A stretch of 64,000 nt of DNA from contig CBDDJT010000003.1 of the NCBI GenBank assembly GCA_965229765.1, forward strand, positions 1,524,150 to 1,588,149. Direction: 5' to 3'. This document shows, in pieces, positions 63,706 through 64,000 of the stretch; the first letter of the stretch is position 1; each line of letters starts with the position of its first letter. The position numbers were made by a program, and so were the translations under genes. Source of the DNA: ASV31 sp965229765. Lineage in GTDB: Bacteria > Pseudomonadota > Alphaproteobacteria > Rhodobacterales > Rhodobacteraceae. The notes under the pieces were generated by a model, which was given only the letters and a program-made list of their open reading frames with translations, did no database searches and was not told the origin of the DNA.

Positions 63706-64000
63706 CGATCACGTCCCCCGTGGTCTTGGCAAAGCGAACCTTCTTGCCCTCTTCCATGCGGAAGCCGACGCGGGTGGCCTTGCCGTTCTTGTCGACGAAC
63801 GCCAGGTTCGACAGGTCGATGGGCATCGCCTTGGGCGTGCGGCCACCCTGGGTGGTCTGGCTCTGACGCTGGTGGCGGATGGAAATGTTCAGCCCGTCAA
63901 CCACGGCCTTGCCGGCCTTGGGATCGACGCTGACGATTTCGCCCGACTTGCCCTTGTCCTTGCCGGCAAGGATGACGACCTTGTCGCCCTTCTTGAGTTT
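63698..64000 (-). CDS. rplX: 50S ribosomal protein L24, 5' end cut by window edge
   Basis: The visible part covers 100 residues and begins KLKKGDKVVILAGKDKGKSG, the KOW motif near the N-terminus, so only a few residues are missing. SIRHQRQSQTTQGG and FVDKNGKATRVGFRMEEGKKVRFAKTTGDVID complete the L24 pattern. Confidence 0.96.
   Translation of the reverse strand, partial: KLKKGDKVVILAGKDKGKSGEIVSVDPKAGKAVVDGLNISIRHQRQSQTTQGGRTPKAMPIDLSNLAFVDKNGKATRVGFRMEEGKKVRFAKTTGDVIDA

Overview
The window is a gene-dense, high-GC stretch of bacterial chromosome. Several features point to an alphaproteobacterium of the order Rhodobacterales (roseobacter / Paracoccaceae type): the four-gene Bzt acidic-amino-acid transporter, a class I lysyl-tRNA synthetase, a spc/alpha ribosomal operon without rpsD or rpmJ, an ATP12-type F1-ATPase chaperone, GtrA, TtcA, and FNR-like operator sequences. 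I saw no rRNA, tRNA, CRISPR array or prophage. The only mobile element is one IS3-family insertion sequence.

Layout. 1-2,035: universal stress protein (cut by the window edge), DUF427, hemerythrin and a HugZ/PNPOx-type protein. 2,032-10,755: a large beta-helix protein, a secreted DUF4864 protein, lysK, terB, a Tat-exported D,D-carboxypeptidase, nadD and an unidentified secreted protein. 10,829-13,807: ettA (ABC-F translation factor) broken by a 1,320-bp IS3-family element with perfect 26-bp inverted repeats and a 3-bp target duplication. 14,243-16,532: cold-shock protein, trxC, a solitary ParA-type ATPase and an SRAP/YedK-type protein whose catalytic Cys2 is proline. 16,569-24,189: a minus-strand operon ppsA - acetyl-CoA synthetase - fused E1(alpha-beta) - E2 - acyl carrier protein. 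24,393-33,746: a CPA2 antiporter and a pentaheme cytochrome, divergent from nqrABCDEF-apbE-nqrM-CBS. 33,785-39,013: an epimerase / secreted unknown / SUMF1-like operon, gtrA and ttcA. 39,046-46,700: an EAL protein, yidC, MOSC, a hexapeptide acetyltransferase, engB, argB, a ferredoxin-like protein and sixA. 46,885-51,386: bztABCD. 51,593-55,095: ATP12, a RluA-type pseudouridine synthase, crcB and rarA. 55,235-64,000: the 3' half of the spc operon plus the alpha operon (rplX to rplQ).

How the parts work together. The centre of the window reads as a redox and carbon-switch region. Nqr oxidises NADH and exports Na+; its flavin transferase ApbE and iron-site assembly factor NqrM are supplied in the same operon. 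A periplasmic pentaheme cytochrome is transcribed away from it across a region holding an FNR-type palindrome. Similar palindromes precede the ppsA operon and the universal stress gene, so these loci may be co-regulated by oxygen; this is inferred from sequence only. The ppsA operon joins pyruvate to PEP, acetate to acetyl-CoA, and a private 2-oxoacid dehydrogenase with its own carrier protein but no E3.

The most unusual observations are: an NqrB about 130 residues short that appears to lack the FMN-attachment loop, while NqrC keeps its motif; the pentaheme cytochrome/Nqr pair around an FNR box; the 2-oxoacid dehydrogenase-ACP operon; the SRAP protein without its catalytic cysteine; the IS-disrupted ettA; and an epimerase / secreted unknown / SUMF1-like operon. 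Domain names come from reading motifs by eye; no database search was run.
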